Assembly: GCA_905221605.1 (NCBI GenBank)
Contig: CAJNDS010002427.1
Coordinates: 62,001-126,000 of the forward strand
Length of the DNA stretch: 64,000 nt
Reading direction: 5' to 3'
DNA from: Symbiodinium natans
Taxonomy: Eukaryota; Sar; Dinophyceae; Suessiales; Symbiodiniaceae
Shown: positions 35,315-47,234 of the stretch, one piece after another
Layout of the letters: every line of letters starts with the position of its first letter
Numbering within the stretch: position 1 is the stretch's first letter
The notes under the pieces: generated by a model
Told to the model about the DNA's origin: nothing
The model's input: only the letters and a program-made list of their open reading frames with translations
Databases searched by the model: none
Program-made: the position numbers and the translations under genes

Positions 35315-37826
35315 GCAGCTCAGGGCAGCCCATCAGCCTACAACAGCCGAATTCTGCTGGGCTGGTCTATTCTAGATAATCTCAAAGTGCGACTCGTACA
35401 TTTCGCAACCCCCAACAGCAAGTTCACCCAGCCAAGCAATCGCTTCGAGGTCCCGGCAAGTCATGTCCTGCAGCCATCACTTGGGTCCCCCATTCCCCTC
35501 CACTCGCGAGACGCACCTTACTTTATCTGCGAGTTTACGACCGGATCTCATGGTCTTCCTGTGGGGCCTGCCACTAGAAAAGACTTTTGAAAACCGTCGG
35601 GCCTGTCGGGCCTGGTTTGCCAAAGATCGTGAAACTCAAACGGATAAACTGCGTGCATTACAAGAACAAGACAGAGGATGAGAAGGTTGTAAGATAATAA
35701 CGCGTCAGTCCACCAACACATCCTTCCTTCACACTCCCCATTCTCGGTTCGAAATCAGGGGGGTTGGGAAGTTCTGACTCCGACCCTCGAGAGGGAATCA
35801 AGTCTTCCGGCGTGCACTTCGTTGCCCTTTCCAGACGACCTGGTGTTTGTCGGGGTCGCAGCAACAGCTGCCGCAAAGAGCTTCCTTCCGCTCGCTTCCG
35901 TCCAAAGTATGTTTCCTGATGTCTGATACTGCTGTATGTTGCCCGTTTTGACGCGCATGTCTCTTCCGCACTTTCTACTCTCATAAACATGATCTTTGGG
36001 CACGGCATCATGCTTCCAGCTTTCTTACTTCATCTTGCGGGGCTGGTAAAATTCAGCATTCCGGCGGAGAAATGCATGGCCTCCATTAGGCTGCAAAAAA
36101 TTTATCTGTATATATATATAGAGAGAGAGAGAGAGAAAGAGAGAGAGCGAGAGAGAGAGAGAGAGAGAAAAAGAAAAAAAAAACTTCTTTCAAGGCTTAA
36201 ACTATCTGGAACACGAAAGAAGGATGTCACATACATGTGCGCGCACAATTGCTGTCGCCAACCACCAGTCCTGCAGACCCCAGAAGCACGACCAAAAATC
36301 TCAGCCGGATCCCCCCAGCAACCCTGAACCCTAAACCCTAAACCCTAAACCCTAAACCCTAAATGAAACCAGGTCCTTGAAGGGCTTCCGTGGGTTTGGT
36401 GCAGCTGGGATCGGCCAACCCTCGGAGAGGCACTGCTCGTTCATCAGCTTCTGCAGGGCGAAGGTCAATAACCGATTGTGCTCACCAAGCCCTCTACGCT
36501 CCGCAGTGCTCCCAAGTGCCTCACTTTATATGGCATCACTCTGACTATGGCCCCACGGCTATCTTTGCAAGTGAAGGAGGTCATGGACCCTCAGCGCCTC
36601 CATTCGAGGCCACGCTGTGAAGTCGGACAAATTTTGGGCTGTAGCTTCCGGGCGCTGAGGAAAAGCAGGCTGCAAGGTATCACTAGTAGCACAAACCTGT
36701 AGCTATCAAAGCTTCATGACATAATACGACTCAAAATCTCGACCACACGGAAGACACCAGGCCAGCAGCCGCTGCCTCAAGGGTCTGGTTGCCATTGCGA
36801 TTCAGGACCTGCAATGTCAATGTGGTGTCTGAGCTCCACTCCTTTATCCAACTATCCGAAACAAATACAGATTCCAGAAATTCCAGGTTCTAGGTCCCAA
36901 TCTCGTGGGCTTCGCGGTTTGAAAAGGGCTTGGAATGAACCGGGATGAAGCGAACCTAGTGCGTCAATGTCCACTAAACCCGCTGATCCACCGTGCCTTT
37001 GACCAGATGAGGGTCATGCGCGGGATCGCGTCGATTCGGGCAGCTCTGACCTCGGGGCACTCCAGAGAGGCGCTTTAAGCCAATCAGGGCCAGGGCTTCC
37101 AGGGCCTCCGGGGCACGAATCGCAACTGACATCCCTGCTTCACTAGTTTCTAGAAGCGGTCATCGCACAATAAGCAATGACATAGAATGAGATACTGACT
37201 GCTGGTATCTGCTGGTAACTGCTGGTAACAATGACACCGGAGCGCCAAGATGTGGGCCATGTAACTGTTGGACAAAGCACCGAAGCGGATCGACCTGTGG
37301 AGGCCAGGAATGGGCTTAAGGAGACCGAAGCAAGCAAGCGTAGGCCCCGCTTACTCAATCCTACAGGACTTTTTACAGCCTCAACTCTGCAGATACTGGC
37401 AGAGACTGGATTGCTTTGGGAACTGCTTGCCAGGCATTGCATCATATTATAACATATTTCAACAGCCCGTGGCGGTTCGAGGCATGGACTGCCAGAGCTG
37501 TGTGGCCTCCGCGGGCGCTTCAAGCAATTGGGGTGTCACTCAGGCAAGCGTTGCTGTGCTATGTTGTGCCCTGGTGTGAGAGAAGGTCAGGCTTCTGCGA
37601 TTCTACGAAATGTACCAGCACCATGCTGTTCAGATGCCAAGCTGTTTGGGCTGGCGAAGCTGATCTACAGAAACAGAGCGCTGCGCCTCGTCCCCCCTTC
37701 CGCAGGACACCAAAGTGCTAGCTGCATCCACCACGAAATCGAAGATCTGAAACATGGGGACGTAGGGGAACCGGGCGTGCTTGAGAGATTAGCTCTGGGT
37801 TTTTTGCCTGGAAGTAGGGATCCTTC
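35315..37826. other. No supported gene; TA/GA and CCCTAAA repeats
   Basis: A (TA)n-(GA)n microsatellite lies at about 36109-36170, followed by A-rich DNA, and five CCCTAAA units lie at about 36324-36362. Open frames are unconvincing on both strands. Confidence 0.4.
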
Positions 37827-37829
37827 TCA

Positions 37830-39450
37830 AGGGGAATCGCAATGCCTTGACAGTCCCCAAGCTGCCTCGTTCTCGTGCATGACGGAGATGTCATCCCGCC
37901 GCAGGATTTGCGCCAGGGTGCTTGGATGCAAGCGCCTGCTGTGCAAGAAGGCTCTTATGCATGATCTGGCGAAGATGTTGAGATCAAGGCCTAAGCCTTC
38001 ATGGAATCTCATGAAGCCAATATGAAGCCGATGAAGCATTGAAGCCCTCATTTTCCCCCATTCTGAGACCAAGGCTGCAGTTCCTCTGCGCCATACTCGT
38101 CAAAGTGCTCGGCAATCACATCCGTCGCTGCTGTGGAGATCCTGAAGCAATTTGACAAGAGCACCTGTGTCATGTCAGACTCTTCCCCATCAGAGGCCTG
38201 AGTCTAAGCAATCAAAACCTTTTCTTCGGCTTCAACATGCTTGGCTTGGCTTGCTAGCTGGGGGCAGCACTGCTCGGCTAAAGGCCCACCCAAGATCGAG
38301 AAACTGTCGGAGAGAATCCTGCCCATCTGATGTGGTCACTTCTATGACTGTGCGCGTGTACTCAAACAAACACACCTATCATGCAGCCCGAGAAAACCGT
38401 CTGGGCGTTCCCGAGGAAGGTATAGCAAAGGAGAAGGTGTGCTGAAGATGTGGACAATGTGGAGGTTCATGGCAGTGAATGATGTTTTGTATGAATGTTC
38501 TTGATCTTCCGGATTGTTATGGTAATGAAGTACAGTCTCGTGTTGCACTAGGTTGATGAGCTTTGCGTTCCAGCGATTTTGATGCACAGTAGAGGATACG
38601 CTGAGGTAGTCTGTGTCGAAATAGTGTTGAGGGTGATTTGTTTGGGAATAGGTGGATACGCCGGGCAAAGTGCTGAACCAGATTACAACCATTGCATCTC
38701 ACTTCTGACGATTGATATGCTCCTCCAAGGTTGCAACAGGTGCACCCAAGTACCATGGTGTACCATGTTCTCTCTCCACTCTGCAATGCCACGCGAGATT
38801 GCATCGCTGCTCACAGCTGCACCACCAGTTCAATACAGTTTCGCGCAGACTGCTCTGCTCTCAACGCTCAAGACAAGGGCAAAAGCGCTTCCGACATTTG
38901 TGTTCAGATGCTCAGACAACAGCGCCTGCGACGATGCTCATGGCGGTACCAGTGCACATTGATGACGGCGCATCGTATTTGACATAACGCTTGCAGGTAC
39001 ACATCCCTGCGTCCTTTGGATGTTTGATTTCACCACCTATGGTCATTGGCAGGAGCCTAACCCCAGGTGGTCCTGCCCCCTGATCAACATGTTTCCAAAG
39101 CTGGCCGCTGACCAAATTTCTGCATGTCGTGCGCTCCGTCCCTGCTGTGACTACGGTCCTGCTTAGTCTACTATTGCAGTGAGATGAAGGCCCAAGCAAG
39201 CGGTGGCTTCCTTGGTGCTGTGGGCACGGACAGAATCTCGTTGATGCCCTCCACACCTTAGCACAATATACGGCAGCGCAAACGTGGACCGGATTCCAGC
39301 TCGTACATCTCTCAGCTTTGGGAAAGCTAGCTTCGTCTCCGTCCCTTCTTGGCCCCAGGCAGCGCAAGAAGAGAGAGCGAATCTGCAGGGCGTCTGCCTT
39401 GGCACACTTTGTTCCCAGTGTTCCTTCGCTGCAAAAGCACACGCACCCGG
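37830..39450 (-). CDS. Probable multi-exon gene, product unknown
   Basis: Exon candidates in gene order: 39240-39450 (TETKLAFPKLRDVRAGIRST), 38930-39110 (LLPMTIGGEIKHPKDAGMCT), 38265-38370 (DSLRQFLDLGWAFSRAVLPP), 38085-38145 (STAATDVIAEHFDEYGAEEL after a TTCAG acceptor) and 37830-38010 (LDLNIFARSCIRAFLHSRRL). The last ends at a stop after a CDSP tail. All are on the minus strand and have natural composition. I recognise no family. The gene would end about 1.9 kb after the next gene upstream stops, at 39751. Confidence 0.42.
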
Positions 39451-39750
39451 GACCTTCTGACGCTGGCAGTCCGCTCTGGGCTCTGCTTCACTCCGAGTGC
39501 GTTGGCTGTGCTGATTGATGGACTGTTGGACTCTGATGATGGCTCTTCGCATATATATACATATATATATATGCATATTACGTATGCATGTACACGCTTA
39601 TTGATTCACAAAAAAGGCGAACTATACACACTATACATGTTGCTTTGCGAAATCGTTTGCTTTGAGGCCATGCCTCCTCAACAGCCAATGCTCGAAAGCG
39701 AACTGTGACAGCTGTGAGACAGGCTTGACTTAGCCAGCGCCACTTGAGGC

Positions 39751-40336
39751 TCAGGGCAGGCGCTCATATGTGACACAGAACTCTGGATAGCACTGCTTCT
39801 CGTACACAATGAACTCGCGGTACCTCAGAATCGCAGAACAACGCATCTTTCACAAGGATGACAAGCGACATCTTTCGCATGCCTGTGGCTCTAACTAATA
39901 TTGTCACGGCGGACCACTGGAACAAGACGTCCCTGTAAGCTTCAACTTGTTCTCGCCCGGTGCGTCATAATTACAGCCGTGCCCAACACCGTCTCGAAGA
40001 TTGTTGGCATGTTACGCATTAGACCGCCCACTGCAGGAACACTGATTCCTGATTTTGAAGTGCATAGTGTTTCTTGTGAATTGAAGCAGCTGCAGCACGG
40101 AAATCCCGAGCTACCAAAGGAAACCTGCTCACACGAACGCATAGTCTCTGAAACCTCACAGTCTTGATCCGCTCAATTTGAGCCAGGCGGCTGCTTCATC
40201 TGACCATCAATGGCAAAATCGCCTGAGCTTCAAGCTGGGTCCGCTTGTTGTGGCTTACGCTACCCAACGCACTGTGTTTGGCAAAGTCGCCCATGACGGA
40301 GTCAAAGCGCTCATGGCTGCAAATGCAGAGCGGCAC
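39751..40336 (-). CDS. C-terminal exons of a PARP-type ADP-ribosyltransferase
   Basis: PARPs transfer ADP-ribose from NAD+ to proteins. Two exons join in phase. Exon 40269-40336 (start after AAG; a CAG at 40317 is an alternative) encodes HERFDSVMGDFAKHSA with a GT donor. The terminal exon 39751-39823, after a TCTGAG acceptor, encodes YREFIVYEKQCYPEFCVTYE and ends at TGA. The pattern of a (Y/F)DSV strand, a short GD linker and then YREF(I/V)VY...Q.YPE(F/Y) closes the PARP catalytic domain of many family members. The His-Gly-Thr and Tyr motifs lie upstream and were not found, so activity cannot be judged. Exon 46590..46748 may be the start of the same domain. Confidence 0.65.
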
Positions 40337-42821
40337 CTTGGCCAGGAGGGAGAGCTGCTATGAGCTGCTTCAGCTACTACCAGTATGACCATGCTGGACC
40401 GTTACATCCATTACCAGCAAAGTGTCCCCCAAGTTTTGGAGACTCTGCACTCGTGAGAGTAGTGCTGTGCAGCTGCTTTGCAGCTTCTCAGCCTGGGTCC
40501 TGAACTCCCTTCTCCCGCCACGGCCGACCCAGCTGGACCTGCATGTGGACTTGAGGGTTTGGGACTTTGGTTGGGAGCTTGGCTGCACAATGCTTGTCAA
40601 GGGTTGGTGAAAGTACGCTGTCGGAGATCCTTCTTTCTTCGGCGCGCATAACGTGCTCGTATGTGAACTTACTTCAGCTGTCCATGCGCGCTGCTATCAT
40701 GTAGCGCGCGCACAATGCTAACAGTGAAACTTCTATTGCACCATATGTTTCGTTACGGTTTCAGGAGCCCTCATACGAACTGGACGCCTGAATTATTGCG
40801 AACCTCTTCATCACGTATCTCCTGGCTCTCGGGGATCTACCGTTCGCGTCACCGCTGCAGAAATGCAGGTGCGGGATCTCAGCAGGATCTGCCGAATGCA
40901 ATCCCATACTTGAGAAGCAACAGGCGCTGCAGATGTTAAACTCACATCGATGTGCCGCTAGTATTGTATCGAGAACGTAGATCTAGCCTGCGCTGCGAAC
41001 CGCCAGGCCGACTTCAAAGGTTCTATAGGCGCCGTGAATACGTTGTTTTGATAATAGTCAGCTTGAAACAATAGTAGTAGTAGTCGTCGTCATAACAGTC
41101 GAAACAGCAAGTATATACTTGTAGCAGTACTACAATATAATGGTAACAAGCGTTGTCAGAATGCATTTCTTGCAACCCTTGAAATGATTACCATAGTAGA
41201 AGATCGCGGAAGTAGCAGCAGGAACAGTAGCAGGGTTCCGGCTTCAGATTTAAGGCTCCTAGTTACTACTTGTTGCAAAGCAAATCGTACTACCGTACTC
41301 GACGCGGACGCATCGATGCTCGTGGCAATCCCTGCCGACGTTGTGAGCTTTAGAGTCGTAAAGGTCTCAACAGCGAATCGAGCTAAAGATTACAATTGGA
41401 GGCCTTGAAGGCTTGAGATGCGACATGATGCGAGGGCCTTGAAGGCCATATCCTCAAACTTCGAACACCATACCTCAAACTGCGTAACTCTGGAACCCCC
41501 AAACCAATGGCAGAGCCTCGTCGTTCCAGAACAGGTTCAGGTCAAAGTGTCCTGGCATGAAACAATTTTAGAAAAGATATAGGGACTTCGGAGGATCGAG
41601 GCGATTGGGACCTGGGACGTGGTCAAGAGAAGAGAGGCCTATCAGGAAAATAGCTTCGAACCGGGGCTTAAAACTCTCCGAAGGATGCTAACTCTGCCAC
41701 AGTGTAGCCGAGTAGGCACTAGATCCATTTTGCACGACCTGCAGGGCGGCGAATTTTGCTTCAACGTACAAGCCGGTTTGCCAGTAGAAGTGGCAGATCC
41801 TACTGTTCATAACCTAGACATGTAGCCAAAAGAGCGGCGGCTTGCTGGACTGAACTACAGTTAAGAAGTTAAGAGCTTCCATCTTCACAACAACGAAGGA
41901 CACTGCTCTCCCTGAACTAAAGTTCCCGGAACCTCCGCAAAGCGCTCCGATGCTCTTCGCTCCGCACACGAACGCGCCTTGCAGACAGGGCGGCCGCCGG
42001 AGCTGCTCCAAGGACTGATTGGTTTTGTAGGGGCCTCGGCAGACTCTTTGTAGATGTGTGCTTGCGGGTCGGATTTAGGGTGCGTCCCCCACATGTGCCG
42101 TGCAAAACGTGGGTGACCGCGGGGGTTCGGTGGTGGGGGGGTGGCGACCGGGTCGGGGGGTGGTTACGAGCATGCTACTCTAACCCCCGACACACTGCTG
42201 CTTGCAACAACGCTTTTGCTTCTTTATACGACATGACGCAAAAGGATGTTCTGTTCACCATCTTGGCACAAGAGGCGCTGTCACAAGCATTTGGTGACTA
42301 TGCCCACAACATTGGACTGCTTCGTGTTTTTGCCATTGATAACACATACCGCAGAAGAATGATGAAGAATGTTTGATGTTTCTGCAACTACACGCACTGT
42401 CACAAGTGTTCATGCCACTTGCGAACATTGCGCAAAACACTTTGCATCTTTCTGCAACATCGCAGACCGCAGCCACAAATCATGTAGCCGAAAAGTACAC
42501 AAATACGACCACCGGTCCTACTAACATGTCCTAACACACAACCCGCAACAGTATGTTTGACTCTGGCTCATTGCCTGGCTCATACGTGGCGCGTGCTCGT
42601 TCATGTTCCTCAACGTTGATACTGACCACATTGCGGTCCTAAAGCGCAAAACCTCCATAAGCATCCCCTTGAATCCCCATGCACCTTCAGGTGATTCCTT
42701 GATGCTTCTTGGGTTGAGGTCGGGGCAACCCAAGGTGACGCGTGAGAGAAAGATCGTGGCACGCTCACCGAGGCTTCCCTGACTGCTGGCACATGGCGAT
42801 GACTCGGCGATGACTATGCTT
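40337..42821. other. No resolved exon; possible introns of the PARP gene
   Basis: The stretch is partly AT-rich (41.0-41.2 kb, with GTA/GTC triplets). I find no segment matching the middle of the PARP domain. G-rich DNA lies near 42120-42165. Confidence 0.35.
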
Positions 42822-44300
42822 TCAGGTGACTGCGCGACTAGTTGGGGTGGGTCCTAGAGCTGATATGAGTCGCGTCCCAGGATTTGTAGTGCTTCTGGCG
42901 TTGCAAAACGAGCCGGCTGAACTTGGCCCAGCGGGTTGTACCTTGGGTGCTTCAGAAAGGCAAAGATTGGAAAAGAGAGTCGGAGTAGAGAAAGGCCCAA
43001 ACCCATGAATGTCTGTGATGCCGTTCAACAAGCCCTCGTCAAGCACGCAGCCGTTCGCTGCCTAAATCAGAATTCACCTACGTGGAACCGCAGTCCCAGG
43101 GCCCAAACTGCCCAGCATACTGGTCGGCCTTGCTGGCCATGTCCTAGAGGGAAGGTTATCAAGGGACGTCAGGTTCGGGTTCCTTGCCATGGTTTCGGTT
43201 TGCTTAGCTAAGGCTCCAGTGAAGTCTGTCCGACTTGAAGGCGACTGCGCTGCGGTTGTAGGTGGGGCTACGCGGCTGTGAAAGAGCTTCCGGCTGCTGG
43301 CTGCAAAAAGGAGAGCAATCCCCAAGGGTCCGCAAAGTACGTGCCGGAGCCGTACATGCCCTTGACGCTGCCAAGCCTGCACAGATGCGGCTTGTGAAGT
43401 TTCTGGCATCTGCCGAGGGCTTAACTTTCAATATCAATATCTAAGGACACAAACAATGCTAATTTAATGTAGTTCGTTACCAAACATTCATTATAGAAAT
43501 ATTCGTTCAACAAAGGGCTCCAGAAGGCGCACCTGTCATCAAAGCCAGCGCTCTTTATGGCGAAGACGGGTGACGTCTCCTGTGGAACGAACAGCTTCGG
43601 ACATCTTCGGATCTCAAAATGCCTCTCAGATTTCCCGCTTAACGGGGTCGCGAAGTTGCCGGCCTGGGTGGGGAAGAGGACCTGGCACAGTTGGGACGGA
43701 ACATGAGCAGCAACAGCGACAACGCCTGGAAGGAAAGCTTGGCAGTAACCAATGGACTAGAACGGCCGTGACAACGGCAATTCTGACAGTTCTGACAGCG
43801 ACTGCAGCAGCTGCAGCAGCATTGTTTGGCAGGTTCTTCACCGAACACAAGCTGCCATCGACATCTGCATTGCAGCCGTAATCTGCCGCAATGAGCCGCA
43901 AGAAGAACCCTTGGACGCCTGCCCTGTTGCTGGATGCTTGGCGCCGGCCCCAGGGCTTCCATGAAACCTCGGCCCAGAGGATTGGAACAACTGAAACAAA
44001 GTTGACTTTTCAAAGCTGTCGAACTCCCGGAAGCTTTGGCTGGGCTCCTCATCACTTGGCGATTCTGAATGATTTTTTGAGTACAGGCGAAGTACAATCA
44101 TCTCACAATCCGGAATCAGCATCTCTATTCGTCAAAACAGCTCGCCACGTCATCGGAGAGTCAGGATGCACATCAGAGACATGCTGGGCCATGTCCCACC
44201 AGGATCGCGACATCAACCGCTCGTTGCGCCCACGATCCAAGTGCAAAGACTTGATCTCGGCAAACGCAGAATCTTGTGAGAATAGGGCGGCTTGGGGATG
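42822..44300 (-). CDS. Scattered exon candidates, product unknown
   Basis: Minus-strand segments of natural composition occur near 44130-44290 (DSAFAEIKSLHLDRGRNERL, then MSRSWWDMAQHVSDVHPDSP), 43990-44070 (SFREFDSFEKSTLFQLFQSS), 43380-43437 (KPSADARNFTSRICAGLAAS) and 42970-43046 (LDEGLLNGITDIHGFGPFST). They may belong to the gene that ends in the PARP exons, since they lie between its two recognisable parts, but none carries a PARP motif. A plus-strand frame at 43690-43881 with an Ala-rich hydrophobic stretch competes for the middle of this region. Confidence 0.28.
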
Positions 44301-45878
44301 TCTTGCCCAGTAATGGACTAGCCAACCCTCAAGATTGATGTCATCAGCTCATATGCACATAGGGCAACTTTACTGTCGCATTTACCAGTACTACAAGGCA
44401 ACAAGAAAGTCAATGAACTGACCCTGCCTCTAGATCAGCTCGCTCGAAAAGCAACATGCAGCAAACTATCGATGCGCAAGCAAAGATGCAAACAAGTTTA
44501 CTGCCACAGTGTTTGGGGGACCTGCACCAAGAATCACAAATAAGTTACCAGTAGCTGAATTGCGTATGCAATGGGGTGTGCCATCATATGCCAGGGTCCG
44601 AGCGAAATCTTTGACCGAAGCGGCGCCGTTACGGTGCTGAGGGATGCAACATGATTCAACCGACTCTCATCAAACTCAGCGTTGCCATCACAGTTTGGAG
44701 AACGCACTGCACAGTACGTTCCTTCATCTTCATCGCTGTGACAGGCGCTTCAGGCTATGCAAGACAGTGACGTGTTTTTGGCGTGTTTGGAAAAGAGGGG
44801 ATCCATGCGATCTGAGCCCACCTCGTGGACCATATCGATGGCCTCTTCAGGTGATGAGACAAACAAAAGCCACGCGTCTTAAATGGTAGGGTAGAGCGCA
44901 ACCAAAACAAGTACATCAACCAAGAGATGCTCGAAGCGCCCTGTCCGTGATCCCGAGTGCGTGCAGACGAGGCTGAAGGAGCGGATGCCACAGAACAAAA
45001 CAGAAAGGCTGGACGGGAAGCCTCCTCCGTCGCAGCCTAAATCCTTGAGACATCGATCGCGAAGTCGCGGCGCTTCACGACGGGAGCGAAAAACGCATGG
45101 CACGCAAATGCACGCAGATGCTGCTCAATCGACTTCGCGAGGATGTGTGCAGGACGCCCACGGAGCGCAAAAGTCAACGCCTCAAAAACGAAAACGAAGC
45201 AAAAAAGAGGAGCACAGCGTGAGGAAGGAGATCCAGAAAGATAGAGGGTTTTCCTTTGAAACGTGACTTAAGCGCACGATCAAGAATGATGCAAGCTCAT
45301 TCTGGCATACTCTGCATCCCCGCACTCCCTCAATCTATCAAAAAGAAGAAACCAAAGGCAAAACTCCGAGGAAGGCGCCTGCATTGCCTCCTGGGCTCGT
45401 TTTGCTTCGGCCAGATAGGGCACGCCGCCCTGTGATGCAGAGCAGCTGAAACCAGACAACTTGCAGACCACCCTAGGATGATCATAGGAGTCTCAATCGA
45501 AGTTGTTGGCGTTTAGGGTTGCGGCTGAAGGCTTTGAGAAGACGGTGTACAGACCGGTGCTCAACATCAGGTCTCTCAACCTGGAGCCTGAAGTCTAAAT
45601 TCTCCCAGTATCGATGCTACAACAAAATGTTTTTGCCCAACCCTAGAGCAAGCCTCCAAAAAAACTGCTCAAACAAAAGAGGCTGCCTTCTCCATGTGCC
45701 TCAAGGTCGCCTGCAACTCACCAGTGTCTTGACATTGCGTCCTATTATATGTCTTGATGCTACTTCGCGAAAGCCTCTGGCTGTTGCGTCTGAACAGCAG
45801 CAATCGAATGGGCCCCCTCAAGCCATCGCAGCCCCCCAAAGGCTGCATGACAAGCTTTCCACGTGTTGTAAGCTGTCC
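44301..45878. other. No clear gene
   Basis: A minus-strand segment at 45290-45440 (GVPYLAEAKRAQEAMQ) and a plus-strand basic segment at 45060-45266 rich in Arg and Lys are the only candidates. They are weak and on opposite strands. Confidence 0.3.
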
Positions 45879-46246
45879 TAAACCCTAAACCCTAAACCCT
45901 AAACCCTAAACCCTAAACCCTAAACCCTAAACCCTAAACCCTAAACCCTAAACCCTAAACCCTAAACCCTAAACCCTAAACCCTAAACCCTACAGTACAC
46001 CCTAAACCCTAAACCCTAAACCCTAAACCCTAAACCCTAAACCCTAAACCCTAAACCCTAAACCCTAAACCCTAAACCCTACAGTACACCCTAAACCCTA
46101 AACCCTAAACCCTAAACCCTACAGTACACCCTAAACCCTAAACCCTAAACCCTAAACCCTAAACCCTAAACCCTAAACCCTAAACCCTAAACCCTAAACC
46201 CTAAACCCTAAACCCTAAACCCTAAACCCTAACCCTAAACCCTAAG
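45879..46246. repeat. Telomere-like CCCTAAA array, 368 bp
   Basis: About 50 almost perfect CCCTAAA units on the plus strand. The same insertion, ACAGTACA after CCCT, interrupts the array three times (about 45992, 46081 and 46121). A CCCTAA unit and a CCCTAAG unit mark the right end. Confidence 0.97.
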
Positions 46247-46304
46247 CCATTGTGCGGCGAAGGCCTTACGAAGCGTTGGTAGGTGAAGATGCACTAGAAA
46301 CAGT

Positions 46305-46505
46305 TCAAGAGCAGTCTCTAGACTTAGACTTGTTGCGCTTCCTTTGTGACCTGCTCCTTCTAGCCGAAGGCGACTGGTTCGAAGGATTCGGGGCTTCGGG
46401 GTTTTGCAGCTCAGGGTGAAAAGGGTAAGGAAGTTTCAAGTGTTGCATTCCATCCAGTCCGACACGGCTTCTGAATAAGGCAGAGTCTCGGTTGTCAAGA
46501 GTCAA
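46305..46505 (-). CDS. Possible exon with Arg/Ser-rich tail
   Basis: A 66-codon minus-strand frame ends at a stop right beside the telomere-like array. The start is ordinary (LPYPFHPELQNPEAPNP) and the end is basic and Ser-rich (SARRSRSQRKRNKSKSRDCS), like an RS-type tail. It may be a terminal exon or chance. Confidence 0.3.
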   Translation of the reverse strand: MTLDNRDSALFRSRVGLDGMQHLKLPYPFHPELQNPEAPNPSNQSPSARRSRSQRKRNKSKSRDCS

Positions 46506-46589
46506 GAGTCGTGTTGAGTCACTGAATGGAACCTCAATAAAAGGTCTAACCGCTGCAACGCAATATGAGTCAAGTCACATCACTCGAAC

Positions 46590-47000
46590 TCGGCTGGGCC
46601 TGTGTGTGATTGATGCCACGCCGAACACGAGCGTATTCCGTCCACAGCTTCCCATTCTCTACACGCGTCACCTTCAAAAGGCCAGTGAGAGCGTTCCCGA
46701 TCCATGACAGACTGCACAGTACTGACAATGACATGTGCCGCTCCAAGCCTGGAGGACACGAAAGGACTTGTGAGTGGCCCATGAGCCATCGCGGCCAATC
46801 CCCATGGCCTCCTCGATCAAGAGGGTGCTGGCAGCACCCCGTTTTTGATGGCCGATTGCATGCCGAAAAACTAGATGTTCGCAACTGTCGGATAGGCGTT
46901 GCTTCTCACGCCCAAACATCAGGCAGCTCTCCTTTCTGGTGGTCATGTCAAACAGCTGCTGCACAGTGTCGCGGAGCTCCATGGTGACATCAACCTCCAA
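46590..47000 (-). CDS. Probable exons at the start of a PARP catalytic domain
   Basis: The exon starting at 46748, after a TCCTCCAG acceptor, encodes LLKVTRVENGKLWTEYARVR. This fits the opening strand and helix of PARP catalytic domains (V..I.R(I/V)(Q/E)N..LW..Y). An upstream segment at about 46880-47000 reads VTMELRDTVQQLFD and LMFGREKQRLSDSCEHL, which looks coding and might be a ubiquitin-like fold, though I am not sure. With the terminal exons at 39751..40336 this would make a gene of at least 7 kb. The middle exons are missing. Confidence 0.42.
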
Positions 47001-47155
47001 CCAAGCTCGAGTTCACAGGCTGGGGTTAGGAGGAACTTTTGGGAATTGCCAATCCGGATGACTGTTCCCTCAAGGGAAATCGTCGCGACAAAAATCAGGA
47101 CAATAGCGGAGGAGTTCTAGTTGCAATTGAGCAGCAGCAGAAGCACGAGCAATCG

Positions 47156-47181
47156 TCGTCGTCGTCGTAGTAGTAGTAGTA

Positions 47182-47215
<34 letters not shown>
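47156..47215. repeat. GTC/GTA/GCA trinucleotide microsatellite
   Basis: About 60 bp with the same triplet blocks and order as the larger array in SelO intron 2. Confidence 0.9.
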
Positions 47216-47234
47216 ACGACGTCAGAAGCTTGGA

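Noticed and set aside
42080-42105. Minus-strand VLHGT, a candidate for the PARP His-Gly-Thr motif
   Set aside because: It follows a C-rich stretch with no AG acceptor, and the residues after it lack the expected Ile...Gly-Phe pattern.
45879-46246. A true chromosome end
   Set aside because: Sequence with coding-like features continues on both sides, so the array is interstitial.
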